Part shown: piece after piece, positions 11,187-23,300 of the stretch
Numbering within the stretch: the first letter of the stretch is position 1
Layout: each line of letters begins with the position of its first letter
Assembly (NCBI GenBank): GCA_051453625.1
Contig: JBOZIK010000001.1
Location: 128,420,198-128,484,197, forward strand
Reading direction: 5' to 3'
DNA: 64,000 nucleotides
From: Welwitschia mirabilis
Lineage: Eukaryota; Gnetophyta; Gnetopsida; Welwitschiales
The notes under the pieces: generated by a model
What the model was told of the DNA's origin: nothing
Seen by the model: only the letters and a program-made list of their open reading frames with translations
Database searches by the model: none
Translations under genes and position numbers: made by a program

Positions 11187-14100
11187 CTAATGTAACTTCA
11201 AGAAAACATCCAACTTAAGTGGTTTTATCATCACATCAGCTAATTGCTCTTACATTTCATGGTAGATCAATTTCATAGTACCAAGCTTTATAAGTTCTCA
11301 AAGAAAATGGAAGCACACATCTATATGCTTATTATGATCATGCATTACTAGATTTTTAGATAATTTGATTGCAGAACTACTGTCCTAGTGAATAATAATT
11401 GTCTCAACTTGATTTTGATCTAGTTTTTCCAACACCCTTTTCAACCATATTGCTTGGCATGCACACGAAGCTGCAGCTATAAATTCTACCTCAGTAGTGG
11501 ACAAACTAACTATAGACTATTTTTTTGATGACTAAGATACAACCCCTGAACTCAGCAAAAAAACATATCCTAATGTACTCTTTCTATCTTCCAAATCTCT
11601 AACATAATCACTATTCATATATGCAATAAGCTCATTATCTCCTCCCTTCTTATAAAGAATCCTAAAATCAGTTGTTCCTTTTAAATATCTTAGCATTCTT
11701 TTTACTGTCTGTAAATGAAGTTCAGTAGGATTCTCCATATATTTGCTAATAAGACTTACTAAAAACATCATATCTAGTCATGTAGCTGTGAGATACATGA
11801 GACTTCCTACTATCTATTTAAAATAAATCTTATTCACCTTAGCTCCTTCTTCATCCTTCATGATATTAAAGCTAAGATTAATTGGATTAAGAATGGGATT
11901 TTTCTCATTCATGCCAAACCATTTCAACACCTCTAGAGAATACTTCTTTTGAAAAATAAAAATTCCATCTGATCTTTGCTTGACTTTAAGTTCAAGAAAA
12001 TACCTCATCTTTCCAATATGAGTCATTTTAAACTCATGCTTCATGAAAGTTTTAAACTTTGTAAATATCAAATCATTATTTCTAGTGAAAAAAGATCATC
12101 AACATATAAACTTACAATTAATGTGTTTCTATCCTATCTTTTCTTGACAAATAACGTATGCTTATAGTCATACTTTTTAAATCCTTACTTCAAAAAATAA
12201 TCTTCTATGTGGCTATACCAGGTGCATGGAGCTCGCTTAAGCCTGTAAAATGCCTTTTTTAACTTGTAAACTTTATGCTCACTTCCCTTTTGGACATAAC
12301 CACATGGCTATTCTATAAAGACATCTTCATTTAATTCATCATGTAAGAATGCTGACTTTATGTTTAGCTGGTAGACAGGCCATCCTCATTGTGCTGCAAA
12401 TGCTACTATCAAACAAACTGTCTTCATTTGTGTCACAGGAGAAAATACTTCTGTGTAGTCTATCCCATATTGTTGAGCATATTCCTTTATCACAAGCCTA
12501 ACCTTGTATTTATTTACTTCTCCATTTTCATCAAATTTAGTTTTGTAAATTCACTTTATTCTAACTTTATTTCCTCCTTCAAATAATTCCACCAATTTCC
12601 AAGTGTCATTCTTTTTCATTGATTTCATTTCAGTGTCTAGGGCTTTCCTCCATTTCTCATTCTTCATTTCATCTTCATAGCAAATAGGATTAGTAGCTAC
12701 AAACCTGGCCTAATTAGCTACATCTTCATTAGAAATTTCTTCTCCAGTTTTATAGTCCTCCATCCAAATAGATGATCTTCTATTCCTCCTCTCATTTAAA
12801 TGGGAAGGTTTATCTTCAATTATAGAACTAGAGGAAAAGTCCTCTACTTCTTCTATGTGTGGCTCTCTCACTTCTTCCACTACTTTATGATTACCTCGAT
12901 TCAAGTCGCATGAAATAGCTACTTTGAATTTTTCATTCTAATCCCAATGTTTGTCTTCTTCAAATATGACACCCCTACTCATTATGATCCTTTGTAAAAT
13001 TGGATCAAAAAGTTAATAACCTTTTGATTCTTAAGATTTTGATTCTTCTAACTCCAAGAAGAACACATTGTCATCTTTTATCATCCATCTTAGTTCTTGT
13101 ATTATTAGGCACATAAACATGAGATATACAAGCAAAAACTCTGAAATAATTGAATTATTGTTTAACTCCATCCCAATCTTCTTTCAGGGTTTAAGTTTTC
13201 ATAGTCAAAGTAGGAATGCAATTCAAGACATGCAATACCCTATTTACTGCTTTAGGCCAAAAGGTTTTGAGAACCTTTTTCTTAGAGAGCATACTATGAA
13301 TCAGATTCATAATGGTTTGATTTTTCTATTTCATGAATCCATTCTATTACAATGTGTAAGAGGATGTTAGTTGTCTTTGCATACCATTTGTAGCATAAAA
13401 ATTTGTGAATTCTTGTGATGTAAATTTTCCTCCATGGTCTATGCATAAGCCTCCAAGAAATATGTTTACTTCTTTTTCAACATGAATTTTGAAGCATTTA
13501 AAAATGACAAAGACTTTTGATTTTTATGTCAAGAAATAAACCCATTTTTTTCAATCATTAGTAAAAGTAATCAATTACATTTTTCCACTATTAGAGATGG
13601 TCTTGATTAGTTCACAGTTATTAGCATGGACTAACTACATAATTTGTAAAGCTCTCCATGTGCTACTTTTTAGAAAAAAGTCTTATTACTACTTCACTAC
13701 TAAGCAATCCTTATAAAGTTTCAAAGGAGACTTTATCAATTGTAGGCCATCCATCATTTTTTTCTACTGAAGAATCTTTAAGCCTTTAAAGTTTAAGTGT
13801 CCATATCTATAATGCCAAAGTTGCACCTCATCTTTTATAATTATGTCAAAACAAATAGATGGTATGGGCTAAGATATGACACATAGCATGAACATTCTAT
13901 TTCAAGACATTTTTATCTCCATAATTAAGCCTCTTTCAAGATGGAAGACTTTGCATTTTTCTTATTGAAACATAATGGTAAGATCTTTTCTTGCATCTGC
14001 CCAATACTCAAAATATTATTTTTAAGATCTGGCACAAAGAACATCCTTGTGATGATCTGCGTAATTCCATTCATCTTTAGTCTTACATTTCCCTTCCCTG

Positions 14101-15102
14101 TGATAACCATGTTAGAGTTATTACCAATTTTCACCAAATTTGTGAACTTTTCATAAAAATCTAAAGAATATTCCTTCTTTTCACACATATGATTGCTACA
14201 TCCTGAGTCAAGAAATCATGTATCTTTGTTATTACCTTAGTGGTATCTACATATGCCATTAGCAACATTTCTTTTTAAGTCTCCATATAATTAGCTTTCT
14301 TGTTCTTTCTTGAACATTCCCATTAAAAATGCCTGAGCTTATAACAATTATAGCACTCTACTATAGCTTTGTTAAAGCTACCTCTACCTTTGACACATCC
14401 TCATCCTCTTTCATATCCTCGTCCAGTGCCTTCAGATTGATCTCCATGAACAATTTTTAAAGCATGTTCTTATTCATTATTTGAACACATGCGTTGTTCA
14501 TGTACAAGTAAGCTACTCTGTAACTCATCAATGGTTAAAGTACTTGTACCTTTGGACTCCTCAATGGAACAGACAACATAATCAAACTTGGGAGTCATGG
14601 ATATTAATATTTTTTCAATGATAGTAACATATCCTTTATTCTCATCATTAGCTTTCATCTTGTTAGATATGGTAATTGTCCAAGAAAAGTACTCATTTAT
14701 AGACTCTTCCTCTTTCATGTGTAGAATTTCAAACTTCTTTTATAAAGCTTGCAAATGAGAACATTTGACTCATGTGGTATCTTGATATTTTTGCTTCATA
14801 GAATCTTGTATGTCCTTTACCATGTCTTTGATGAGGATAGTCTTCAAGATTGAATGATCTAATTCTTGAAATAGATAGTTATTGGCTTTCAAATCTTTCA
14901 ACTTTTGATCTTCATAGTGCTTCTTCTATTCCTTTGTGAGAATAACACACTCTACTACTACGAGAACTCTAACCTTTACTATGCTCTAATACTCCTTTGA
15001 TCATAGAAAGTTTTTCATGAGCATTGTCCAATGATCATAATGCCCATTAAATTTTAGAATTTCTGGTTGTACAAACAAGCTCTCAATTGTTATGTATTGC
15101 AT
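11187..15102 (-). pseudogene. Copia #1 gag-pol polyprotein (decayed)
   Basis: This would encode the capsid protein and the enzymes that copy and integrate the element. The probable gag start is an ATG at 15102, giving MQYITIESLF and then a UBN2-type gag (KFNGHYDHW, later MKEEESINEYF near 14718). A CCHC zinc knuckle lies at 14314-14355 (CYNCYKLRHF.WEC, one stop inside). The protease site DSG is intact at 14201-14209. The integrase core is readable at 13000-13700 (CIDHGGKFTSQEF, 13420-13450). RT keeps its catalytic YVDD at 12095-12106. RT C-terminus and RNase H follow at 11532-12071 (LRYLKGTTDF, DRKSTLGYVFLLSSG) and end near 11187. About 1300 codons is normal for the family. Stops and frameshifts occur throughout, so no full protein can be made. 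Confidence 0.92.
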
Positions 15103-15154
15103 TCAATGGACTCTTAAAAATATGCTGCTTCTACTACTAGTAGGTCCTATGATA

Positions 15155-15168
15155 GAGCTCTGATACCA
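15155..15168 (-). promoter_or_regulatory. Copia #1 primer-binding site (inner)
   Basis: The plus strand gagctctgatacca is, on the minus strand, TGGTATCAGAGCTC, the exact 3' end complement of initiator tRNA-Met used by most plant copia elements. It abuts the inner 5' LTR. Confidence 0.92.
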
Positions 15169-15170
15169 AG

Positions 15171-15397
15171 TGTTAGAAAACTAAAGAACTAATAAGAATG
15201 ATAAAGGAAAAAGTAGGAGGAGTATGCTCTTATCATTTAAAAATAAATAATTATGGCTATACATGTAGCATTACAAAAATAGAATACCAAAAAATAAGTA
15301 GTACAGGATTAATAGACTCCTAATTCTAATGAAAGATGGCTAATTCAAACAAAACAAATTCCCATAAGAATAGGGATTTATTCATTAAGTAGTAATA
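15171..15397 (-). repeat. Copia #1 5' LTR, inner copy
   Basis: Starts TGTTAGAAAAC and ends near AGTAATA. It aligns along its whole length with the left LTR and with the next copy at 15421. Confidence 0.88.
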
Positions 15398-15404
15398 AAT
15401 AACC

Positions 15405-15418
15405 TGGCTCTAATACCA
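15405..15418 (-). promoter_or_regulatory. Copia #1 primer-binding site (outer, decayed)
   Basis: The plus strand ggctctaatacca is the same site with one G-to-A change, lying just before a further LTR copy. Only about 8 bases separate it from the inner LTR. Confidence 0.85.
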
Positions 15419-15420
15419 AG

Positions 15421-15647
15421 TATTAGAAAACTAAATAACTGATAAGAATGATAAAGGAAAAAGTAGGAGGAATATGCTTTTGTTATTCAAAAAGAAATAA
15501 CTACAGCTATACATATAGCCTTACAAAAATAGAATACCAAAAAATAAGCAGTCCAAGATTAACAGACTCTTAATTCTGATGAAATATGGCTAATTCAAAC
15601 AAAATTAAATCCCATAAGAATAGGTATTTATTAACTAAGTACTAACA
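15421..15647 (-). repeat. Copia #1 5' LTR, outer copy
   Basis: Starts TATTAGAAAAC (decayed TG) and ends ACTAACA. It lies 250 bases from the inner copy, start to start. Confidence 0.88.
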
Positions 15648-17199
15648 TACGAGGCCATTACAGCATTATTTGACATAAATGTCTACATAGGAGGAGAGAC
15701 TTGAGAAGGCTCTACAGGCACAGCCATAAATGGATTCTTAAAAATGTTTTAAAATATTATGTGGGTAGGCATTGGCACATTAACACTAACATATTTTCAT
15801 GATGAAGTTCACATAGAAATATTCTAAATGTCCATCAATCCACTGCACTATCATGGCCTTCTCCCTTTATGATTTTAGGGGTAATAAACTCATGAGTACT
15901 TAGAAATAACTTATGCTTTCTCTTGAACTTTCTCTAAGAAGCACTTTTAATGTATAAAATCTTATAGAAGATCTACAAAAATGTATATTGAGCTAGTTTT
16001 CTCTAATATTATGTGGATTGCTCCACTACACTAGTTCATCACAAGACATAAGTATTTTTTGGTTTTAAAACTTGTGTTTATGTACAAAGAATGAATGATC
16101 TAGAATTGTAAGACTCTCTCTATCAGTATGAGACCTAATAATTTTTATGAATCTTAAATGCTCCTTATCCATGATCTTAATTGAAACGTAGTAACTTGAA
16201 CCTTTTAACTATGGAAAATAGATAGTGTTGAGAACATGTTTTAGTAGCCTAAAATTGCCAATCTAGATGTTCTCTTCTCTGCTTTTGAAAAAAAAAATCA
16301 ACTTTCAAGAAAAGTAAGCTCTAAGACCTAATAAATTCAAAGCAAGATCTAAGAATCACATTGCAAATCACTTCTTATTATTATAATAATTAGTTATAAC
16401 TCTGTACTCTTTATAGAAGCAAAATACTAAAGGAATGTCAAATAAAAAAAAGGGAGTATTTTTTAGATGTTTGACAAGCTATCAAAGAGGTACAAGATGA
16501 TGAAAATTTTAAGGAAAGCAAGATTTTCAAAAAATCTTAAAAGGAGAATACAAATTTAGGAATTTCATAAAACCTTAAAAGGAGAATACAAATTTAGAAA
16601 AGTAGCAAGAAAGGCCAAATTGAATCTCATAACCATCCAATTATTTTTTTAAATTTTTTAATAAAGTAAGCATCAATGGCAGTAATTTCAAGACATTCTA
16701 AATTTCTAAGCCATTTGAATTTGAATAATTTTTTTCCCTACAACTTACATTTTTATCCTTTTTTACTTTCCTATTGGATCACTCTCTAGAAAAGAGGCCA
16801 AGCACTATAGATTGTACCCTAAAAGATAAGGTGATGAATCAAAGTAATATTTAGTTAATTAAAGGCCTCACTAAAAATCATGATTATCCTTAAATGAAAT
16901 TTGTAAAGCACATCAATATCTATTTTTAAAGTCATATAACAAGGAAGATAATGATTCCTTTAACATAAAAGGTTTATAGAAATTAGTGGTTAAAAAATTA
17001 TTTTGTTAATGAAAAAAATAGTTTAAGACATGATTTTTAAGGGGTGTCGGTCCTTAAAAAGAGTTTTATTAAAGTAAGATATAAAAATGGTATGTAAAAA
17101 AGATACTAAAGGCCTTAAAAGTTTACCATGTTTCAAATCATAATGAAAATAGAACTAGAGCCAAAATAGAGATAAAATTTTGACAACAAAAGTAGAGAT
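15648..17199. other. Unassigned DNA between copia #1 and #2
   Basis: No gene or family recognised. It contains a tandem duplication with a 38-base period: cttaaaaggagaatacaaa at 16536 and again at 16574. The left LTR of copia #2 begins somewhere between about 17035 and 17290. Confidence 0.45.
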
Positions 17200-18399
17200 A
17201 AAAATTAGATAACATGTGTTATAAACAAGATAAGTGATATATAATCCATTGGAAAAATGTTATAAAAGATTTATAAAAGAAAATAATAACTTAAAAGTAA
17301 ATAAATAAAAGCACAAAAATACTAATGAAAATTATCATACGATTTATAGTGGTTTGGGAAACCTTCTACTCCACTCTCGATGATTAGCTCCTACTCAAGC
17401 CTGATCTTAATATTCATTAATCACTTTCTAGGTATTTTAGGTTTACCTATAACCTTCACAATTAGAATTTTTAGAGGCTCAATATCAACCTTTAGAGAAA
17501 ATACTATTCACTAATAATGACATGTAGTAATGCATAGATTCCACTAAATCTGAAGCTGAATAATAATATTACTATACTACTTGAGGTGATAGTAAAATTC
17601 ACAAATCTACAGTGCAAACTGAGGTGATAGTAGAATTCACGAATCTATAGTGCAAACTAACTAACCAGGTACAAATGATTTTGATAGCTGACACTTGTAT
17701 AGGAGAAATATTTTATGGTTTTATTAGAGAAATAGATTCTCCAATAGCTAAAAATGGATGGCCAAATGATTAGAAAAATCCCATTTCCATCATGGTCCAT
17801 TGACCCCTCAAAATATTCAGTTGACCTCATTAAGTAACATCACTAAATTTAGTCATCCTTATCTTCTTCTAGTCAGCCCAATTTTCTTATAGCTCCATGT
17901 TTAGTTGACCCCTTAGGGATCTGATCAACCATATATCTAGTCAACCACATTTTGGTTTAATAAATCCCATGTCTAAAAAAATGCAAAATAATATTTATGA
18001 CCTAGGTCCAGTCGACCCCTTAAGGTACTTGATCAACCCCTTAATTAGAAAGGATAAAATTATTTTGCTCTAGGTCTACTTAATTGCTCTAAAATTCAAT
18101 TGATTCCTTTATGTTTAGATGTGACAAATTTATTTCTCAATTCTAGTCAACCCCTTTAGAATCTAGTTGATCCCTTTGTAATCTTCTTTTGACACTTTAT
18201 GATATAGGTTTAGTTAACCCTTTAGGAACTTGGTTGACTTCTTTGAGAATATGAAACTTATTAGATTCATGTAAGTTTTATAACAAAATATTTTAACTTC
18301 TAACCTATAAGGATTAATATTTTTTACAAAGGATATAACACATTTTGCTCAAACAGAAAATGGTAGTTTGATATCAACTTGACAACTTATAACTCAACA
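17200..18399 (-). repeat. Copia #2 3' LTR
   Basis: Aligns with 35430-36702, most clearly from the block atttatagtggtttgggaaa (17341; 35590) to the end ataactcaaca at 18399. On the minus strand it starts TGTTGAGTTAT. It holds many GTTGAC/GTCAAC-type words, with an unaltered GTCGAC at 18011-18016. A 38-base tandem duplication at 17582-17657 is absent from the other LTR. The left edge is uncertain. Confidence 0.8.
17582..17657 (+). repeat. 38-bp tandem duplication in LTR
   Basis: Units 17582-17619 and 17620-17657, each beginning tgaggtgatagta, differ at only three positions. The matching stretch of the right LTR (about 35840-35878) has one unit, so this arose after insertion. Confidence 0.9.
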
Positions 18400-18416
18400 A
18401 TCTTCCCTTTTAACAT
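18400..18416 (-). other. Copia #2 polypurine tract
   Basis: The plus strand atcttcccttttaac directly follows the LTR end; its complement is a purine run. The expected form in SIRE-like elements is a run of C and T on this strand, as seen here. Confidence 0.75.
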
Positions 18417-18955
18417 TGATGGTAAATTATACTTAGTTAAAAATGTTAATTAAAAAAAAATCCCCTTCAGATAATGCCCATTAGATTTTCAAAAGTGTAT
18501 TAAGCATGTATATCAATTTTAGCATTCATAAAGAGATTCCAATATGAGAAATAAATGTAAACAAATTGAAGTATAGTTTATGAGACTTGTAATATTCTTT
18601 GATATATGTGACAAAATTACGGTTCATGAGATATTTAAATTTCATTAATAGATGTAAAAAAATTATGATTTAAGATAAATTTAAATGTGCATCAAATAAG
18701 CAAGACAAACATAATAACAAATGCATTTCTATTACTTAATAATAAGCAGTACAATAGAAAAGTGCTTATAAGAGAAATTACAACTAAGATAGACTAATGA
18801 GTACTACTAAAAATAACTGAAAATATCTAAGACTAGATGATAAAGGCTAAAAATACAACTATCTAATTCTCCCCCTTTTAACATCAATGACAAAGGAAAG
18901 AAGATAAACAAGCACAACATAAAATAACAAAGAAGATAGTAAGTCAATCAGATTC

Positions 18956-20020
18956 TTATTCTTTTTTCTTCTCAAATTCTTCTTCAGAATATGGCTCTTC
19001 TTCTTCCTCTTCTTCTTTGGTTGCCTTTTGTGCTGAACTATTGGCTTTCTAAGAAGTGTCCACTACCTCGTACCCTACTATGAACATAACCTCTTCATGT
19101 GCCTGGTATGAGAATCCAACCTCTTCAAGTATGAAAGAGTCTATTTAGAAGAGGCTTTCTTGGAAGAAGGAGACNNNNNNNNNNGAGACTTGAAATATTT
19201 CTTAGATCTAGAAAAAATATGTATATAAAACAAAGTTTCATGTCCAATGACTAACATAGGAGTTAAAGTTTCTAACTTTGAGTGCAAATAGACTCTAAAA
19301 TGGTAACAAATATTGGCAATCAAAATTGAGAAAAAAAAAGAGTTCTAGTCTTGTAATACTCCAACTAAAAGATCATGTTTTTCAACATAATGGTAGGAGC
19401 ATCTATAAAATGCCCAATTTCTTTCAAGTACAAAAAATAAGCTTTATAATTGAAGATCTCATCACGATTATTTGAAAAAAGTAAGAAATTATAAGTAAAG
19501 ATCAAGTGTAAAAATTGATACTTTGAGATAAGATTGGAGGTGGAGAGAGTGGTTTTCCACTAATAAAACTTACCACAGAGCTTCTTAGTGGCCTCTATCT
19601 TATCCTTTATGGAATCATGTAAGGGTCAAAACTCTTTATAATTTCTTCTAGGAAGATTTGTAAGGGAGGTAATTACTCTAATCTTTCTTTCCAAAACAAG
19701 GGTTATTAGGATAGAAGATTTAGTATTAAAAAAGGCATTATAGTAAAACATTCTAGTGAGGAAAGGGTAGGATGACTCTAAGACATCAAGAAAATAAGAT
19801 AAATCAAGATCATTTAAGAGCTTTATCATATCTCCGAGTTCCCTTAGCTCTTTAGAAGAAACACGCCTTTCCTGACAGATAAGTTTTTTCTCAAACATCT
19901 CTAAGCACCTATCTAAAGATTCATCAGACCTTCAAGAGTAAAAATACCCTGTATCTTTGCTTACTGGCTCCTTCTAATGCCTTCTTGAGGGACTCTTTGC
20001 CATTTAAAGCATGTGGTACT
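18956..20020 (-). pseudogene. Envelope-like third frame of copia #2
   Basis: This lies between pol and the 3' LTR, where SIRE-type elements carry an extra frame often called envelope-like. Its role is not established. The clearest stretch is 19626-19898 (FEKKLICQERRVSSKELREL and SSYPFLTRMFYYNAFFN), which resembles the domain annotated in plants as a putative plant transposon protein. The C-terminus is acidic (KEEEEEEE then PYSEEEFEKKKE) and ends with a stop at 18956-18958. A 10-N gap falls at 19175-19184. Several stops and frameshifts break it. The start is not certain. I judge the family from remembered sequence patterns, not a search. Confidence 0.65.
19175..19184. other. 10-N gap
   Basis: A 10-base placeholder gap inside the envelope-like frame; its true length is unknown. 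Confidence 0.95.
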
Positions 20021-20154
20021 TCCTAAAAACAACAAAAATTAAGAGAGATAGATATATCTTAAGGAGATAGGTGGATAGATGTGAATATAAAAGGTTAGGG
20101 CTCCATAAGATTTTATAAAGAAGACTGATCAAGTCAAATTTAAGAAAAATATCA

Positions 20155-20330
20155 AGTCCACTACCTTAAATTTTGCACTATAACCTTATAGGTCCAATTG
20201 ATTAGATTATAATCTAGTCAACCTATTGAAACTTAGGTCATAATACTTCTAATTCTAGTCAACCAATCTGAACCAGGTTCAGTCGACTGAATGCAAGATC
20301 TAGTTGACTATTCATCCTTTAATCAAAGGA
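20155..20330. repeat. GTCGAC-type motif array between pol and envelope-like frame
   Basis: Contains tagtcaacctatt, tagtcaaccaatct, an unaltered agtcgactga (GTCGAC at 20282-20287) and tagttgacta within 180 bases. The same core is repeated in this element's LTRs but here it is internal, upstream of the envelope-like frame in the minus-strand sense. Confidence 0.7.
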
Positions 20331-20379
20331 TGAAGAGATAAATCCTACTTCATTATGAAGTCTTAGAAAGTTATTAAAG

Positions 20380-23300
20380 TTCATGGGTTTTGTAAAAATA
20401 TTGATAAGTTATCAACCAATGCTTAAAAAACTCATTGAAATATTGCTTTTGATCTATAAGGAAATAATGTTTTAATTCAATGTATTTAGTTTTAGAATGT
20501 TGAATAAGGTTCTTTGAGACCTATTCAAAATCTACTCCAAAGTCTTTTAACATTTCCTTCATCCAAAGAAAATGGGTGCAACAACTTCTTACTATTATAT
20601 ACTTTGATTCTACAGTAGAAAGGGAAATAGAGTTTTACTTTTTACTTATCCATCCTATTAAGCATGATCCTGAAAGAAAGGAATTACCATTGGTTCTTTT
20701 CCTATCATCTTTACATCTATTCCAATCTATAACACTAAAGCCTATAAGAATAAATGATGTTTTTATAGAATACCATAATCCATAGTTACTTGTACCTTTT
20801 GTGTATTTTATTATCCTTTTGGTGGTTAAAGGTGTGATTCTTTTCGTTGAGTTTGATATCTAACAGACATAGCAACACTAGATATTATATTAGGTCCACT
20901 CATAGTTAGATATAATAGATTTCCTACTATGTTTCTATAAATTTTTTGGTCTACTAATTTTATATGTTCATTAAAACTAATCTTACAAGATGTTAACATA
21001 GGTGTGTTAGTTAATTTTGCATTTTCTATCCCAAATCATTTGATAAGTCCTGTGGATATTTGGATTGAAATATGAGGATTCCATTTTTTTTTGTTTGATT
21101 TGGAGGCTAAAAAACATTCTGACTTCACCAAGCATACTCATTTCAAAATGTGTTATCATAATGCTAATGAATTTTTTTGATAGGATTTCATTTGAGGCTC
21201 TAAAAATTATGTCTCCTACATAGATCTAAATGATAATAAAGTCCTTTTTAAAATTTTTGACAAATAATGTTTTATTCATAGTATCATGAATATAATCATT
21301 TCCATTAGGAAATGTGGCTAGTTTTTCATATCATGCCCTTCTAGCTTATTTTAGTCCATATAAGGCCTTTTTAAGTCTATAAACATGGTTTTGTTTGTAT
21401 GGATCTATAAATCCTTAAGGTTTTTTTACATACACTTCTTCTAAGAGTTCCATTTAAAAAGGTACTTTTCACATCCATTTGATAAAATTTAATGTTCTTA
21501 AAAGATTCATAAGATAGAAACATTCAAGTACTTTCTATCCTAGATATAAGAGAAAAAGTATTACTTACATTAATTCCTTTAATTTGGTTGTAGCCTTGTG
21601 CCACTAATCTTACTTTATTTTTAATTACATTATTTTGTTCATCACACTTATTCTTTAAAATCCATTTCATTCCAATAATATTTCTATGTTCTATTCTTTT
21701 AAAAAGTTTTTACACATCATTTCTTTTGAATTATTGGATCTCATCTTGCATGGCCATCATCCATTTTTCTTGAGAGTCTGTCTCTTCAAACTTTTTAGAT
21801 TCAATTTAAAAGACATGGCAAATGTAGCACAAAATTTTTTAAGAGAATTCCTAGTTTAAACTTTTGAGCTAACATCTCTAATCATGAATCCTAAAGGATG
21901 ACCGTTTACTTTGGAAGTAACTTCTTTTGTTGGCTTATCTTCCTTTTCGATTAATTTTTATTATGGGATTACTTATAGTTATGTTTTTCTAACTATTTAA
22001 AAGAAGTGGTTTTGTGCTAAAATAATCTATTTGAATATTTATAAATTGTTCCACCATTAGATTTCTTTTGTTAAATACTCAATAGATTCTACTTCTAATT
22101 AAGTACCCCAAAAAGATTACTTCATCATCCTTTTACTCAAATTTACTCGAGTGTTCTCTATCTTTGAAAACATGCACTTACTCCAAAAGAATTTAAAATA
22201 TGAAACATTTGGTTTTATTCCTTTTCCAATCTCATAGGAAGTTTTATCCATTTCTAGTCTAAGATAGAATCTATTTATAATGTAGCAAGCTTTTCTTACC
22301 ACTTCAACCCAAAAGGTTTTAGAAATCTCCTTATCATTTAACATTGTTCTAACCATTTCTTAGAGGACTTGATTTTTCCTCTCATCAATTTCATTTTGTT
22401 GAGGTATCTTTGGGGATGAAAATTAATTTTCTATACCATTATCTACATAATACTTTTTAAACTGATAGTTTTAAATATCTCCTCCACAATCACTTTTAAT
22501 TTTCTTGATGGTGTATCCTTTCTTATCTTGGATTTTGTGGTAAATGTTAATACAACATTTATAAGTTTCAGCTTTATTTCCAAGAAAATAAACCCAAGTA
22601 CATGTAGAATAGTTATCAATCATGATTAAGAAATAACATTTCTCTTCTAGACTTTTTATTTGGGCTGGATCCATCAAGTCCATATAAATAAGCTCAAGAG
22701 GAATTATTGTGAAAACTAGATTTTTGCTTTTGTAAGAAGTTCTAACTTATTTCATTTTTTTACACTCATCAAAAGATCATTTTTTTTCATGTTAATCTTG
22801 ATAATTCATTTTACAATTTTCTTTTTAATAATTATTTTCATATGATCATAATTTATGTGTTCTAAATGTTGATGTCATAATTCTTCTTAATTTATATGCC
22901 AAAATAACATGCAAAAAAATACTAATCAATGTTATAATTTTATTTGCCTTAAGAATAACATTATTTGTTTTTCCATCTCTACCTTCATACTTCTTACTAT
23001 CAAAAATAACTTTGAGCCCTTTTTCATAAATTTGACTAATACTAAGTAAATTATGCTTAAGGCCACTAACATATAAAACCTCATTTATCTAAGGCATGTT
23101 ACCTCTACCAATGCTTCCAATTCCTTGATTTTTACTTTTTTGTTACCACCAAATGTAACTTCTCCCCTATCAAAATCATCTAGATGTTGGAATATTGACT
23201 TATCACTTGTCATGTATATAGAGCAACCACTATCCAAGAACCAGCTAGTTCCATTTCATACCTTGAAAGTTGTTTGGATAAAAAAAAACTTTCAAATTAT

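Larger units (their letters stand above)
10900..15647 (-). mobile_element. Copia #1, Ty1/copia retrotransposon
   Basis: A nearly complete minus-strand element. Its order on the minus strand is 5' LTR (duplicated), primer-binding site, gag, protease, integrase, reverse transcriptase, RNase H, polypurine tract and 3' LTR, the standard Ty1/copia order. The LTRs are about 220 bp. By eye the three LTR copies are roughly 85 to 90 percent alike, so the insertion is old but younger than its neighbours. No clear target-site duplication was found: the left flank ends tccac and the right flank begins tacga. Confidence 0.92.

Noticed and set aside
13068-13370. 100-codon plus-strand frame
   Set aside because: It is the antisense of the copia #1 integrase, which reads clearly on the minus strand.
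15405-15418. A tRNA gene suggested by the tRNA-like words near the PBS copies
   Set aside because: Only the tRNA 3'-end complement is present; there is no cloverleaf or internal promoter box.
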